Below, one piece after another: positions 63,075-64,000 of a stretch of 64,000 nucleotides of DNA. Each line of letters opens with the position of its first letter. Within the stretch, counting starts at the first letter, position 1. The notes below the pieces were generated by a model. The model was not told where the DNA came from, ran no database searches, and saw only the letters and a program-made list of their open reading frames with translations. The stretch comes from Microvelia longipes (lineage: Eukaryota > Arthropoda > Insecta > Hemiptera > Veliidae), in assembly GCA_018340805.1 (NCBI GenBank), contig JACMZG010001913.1, forward strand, positions 2,570,496 through 2,634,495, written 5' to 3'. The position numbers and the translations under genes are program-made.

Positions 63075-63345
63075 AATGTTATTTTATTTAATAAAATGTT
63101 ATAAGTTTCATCTCATTATGATCATTTGTTCAATTGGTCAGTTCCTGGATGGGTGAACACTTGGAATGAAACGAATGTATTTACTATACGAGGACGAGCT
63201 AAGCGAGTCCGAAGAGTTGTTATCGTAAACATCTTACGAATTGTATATTCTGAGTACGAGCGAAGCGAGTCCGAAATAGGGAGAATAAGTGAAGCGATTC
63301 CTTGATGAGGAAAAGTTCCGAGGTACCCTGTACCCGCTTTGTTTT
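63075..63345 (-). repeat. Family B, head fragment (minus)
   Basis: Two GACGAGC-AAGCGAGTCC blocks (63192-63210 with one change, and about 63246-63263) and GAGGTACCCTGTACCCG at the head end. Confidence 0.75.
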
Positions 63346-64000
63346 GTAATTAAGAATGAATGGCATTATTTATTCTAAAATTATAAATTTTCTGTAGATA
63401 AATTTCAGTTATAAAGTCTACTTCATGACTAAAGCCGTCTGGAAGATATTATTGAAGTAATTTTATAAAATTCCTTCTAAGCTAAAAGCTAATTTCTAAG
63501 AGATAAAAGCTTCCAACTCATTGTTACAATTTATGAAAATCACTGTTTCTATTGTCAACAATACATTGCAAACTACTCATTCTAAGCTTAGAGTACATTT
63601 TAGTATATTTTTAAGTATATATTTTGTTTTTACATGAAACCTCAAATAAAAATATACAATTTGTTAATTGAAGGAATCTAAATCCGTTATTTACCTGAGT
63701 ATTCTCTCTGTTGTTTAGTTTTAGTTAAAAGTTAGTCTAGCGCTCTGACTAGCCCCACCCTTATGTGATAAGCGGGAATGCGCTAGAAAAAGGCCTAGTG
63801 TTTCAGTCCCTTACCAACCTACCGCTATGAACGGCCGTATCATTTTTATATTTTAATATTTGTATCATTTTATTTTATTTTCATTATACCGTTTATTAAA
63901 CTTACTTTGTGTTCGTTTTTATCAATACAGTCCTCACCTACCGCGCTATGTACCAAAACATTTGGACCTTCGCCGGATGATACACCGTTATTTACCGTTA
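63346..64000. other. No gene seen
   Basis: AT-rich with a GC-richer patch at 63740-63840 (GCTCTGACTAGCCCCACCC, CTACCGCTATGAACGGCC). No exon or repeat recognised. Confidence 0.45.

Overview
This window is AT-rich, repeat-dominated nuclear DNA from an animal, most probably an arthropod and plausibly an insect. The clearest clue is an immunoglobulin-type exon that resembles the beaten-path (beat) family, which is known from arthropods. There are no operons, rRNA genes, intact tRNA genes or long intact ORFs. Nearly all of the 60-200 residue ORFs are chance readings of microsatellites, minisatellites or old transposon debris. An assembly gap of exactly 1000 N lies at 42005-43004, and a single N is at 39303.

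Host genes: three exons can be supported. Two on the plus strand (24310-24585 and 38623-38733) are in matching phase and together read through part of the ligand-binding domain of a metabotropic-glutamate-receptor-like class C GPCR, with a 14 kb intron between them. One on the minus strand (41313-41446) encodes half of a beat-like Ig domain. Splice directions imply that the receptor continues to the right and the beat-like gene continues to the left, so the two genes are either interleaved on opposite strands or joined by misassembly at the repeats between them.

Repeats: 0-24 kb holds a decayed Penelope-like element (GIY-YIG domain at 4180-4557), tRNA-derived SINEs with clear target-site duplications, a TIR-bounded element of about 2.7 kb carrying a broken tyrosine-recombinase N-terminal domain (10501-13176), CRE-bearing MITEs, minisatellites, and a dimeric insertion with an 11 bp target duplication (17211-17709). 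24-39 kb is the receptor intron, with MITEs, a hairpin-forming 55 bp array and fold-back repeats. 39.3-41.1 kb is a tandem array of about 315 bp units. 43-47 kb holds two more minisatellite arrays. 48-64 kb holds Jockey-like LINE fragments, a second GIY-YIG fragment, long fold-backs and many (TA)n tracts.

Most interesting: every unit of the 39.3-41.1 kb array, and both arms of the 17.2 kb insertion, contains a 43-nt motif with all the core nucleotides of a hammerhead self-cleaving ribozyme, a perfect stem II, a 7-pair stem III and a correct cleavage triplet. Stem I is only the loopless palindrome GGCGCC, which suggests action as a dimer. Separately, at least five unrelated Penelope-like or fold-back ends share a second hammerhead-like signature in which a short palindrome after GAAA replaces stem-loop III. 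Unrelated repeats also share a hairpin core around GCGAAGC whose flanking stems co-vary. The window therefore looks like a place where small ribozyme-bearing, retroelement-dependent repeats have spread as insertions and as a satellite array.
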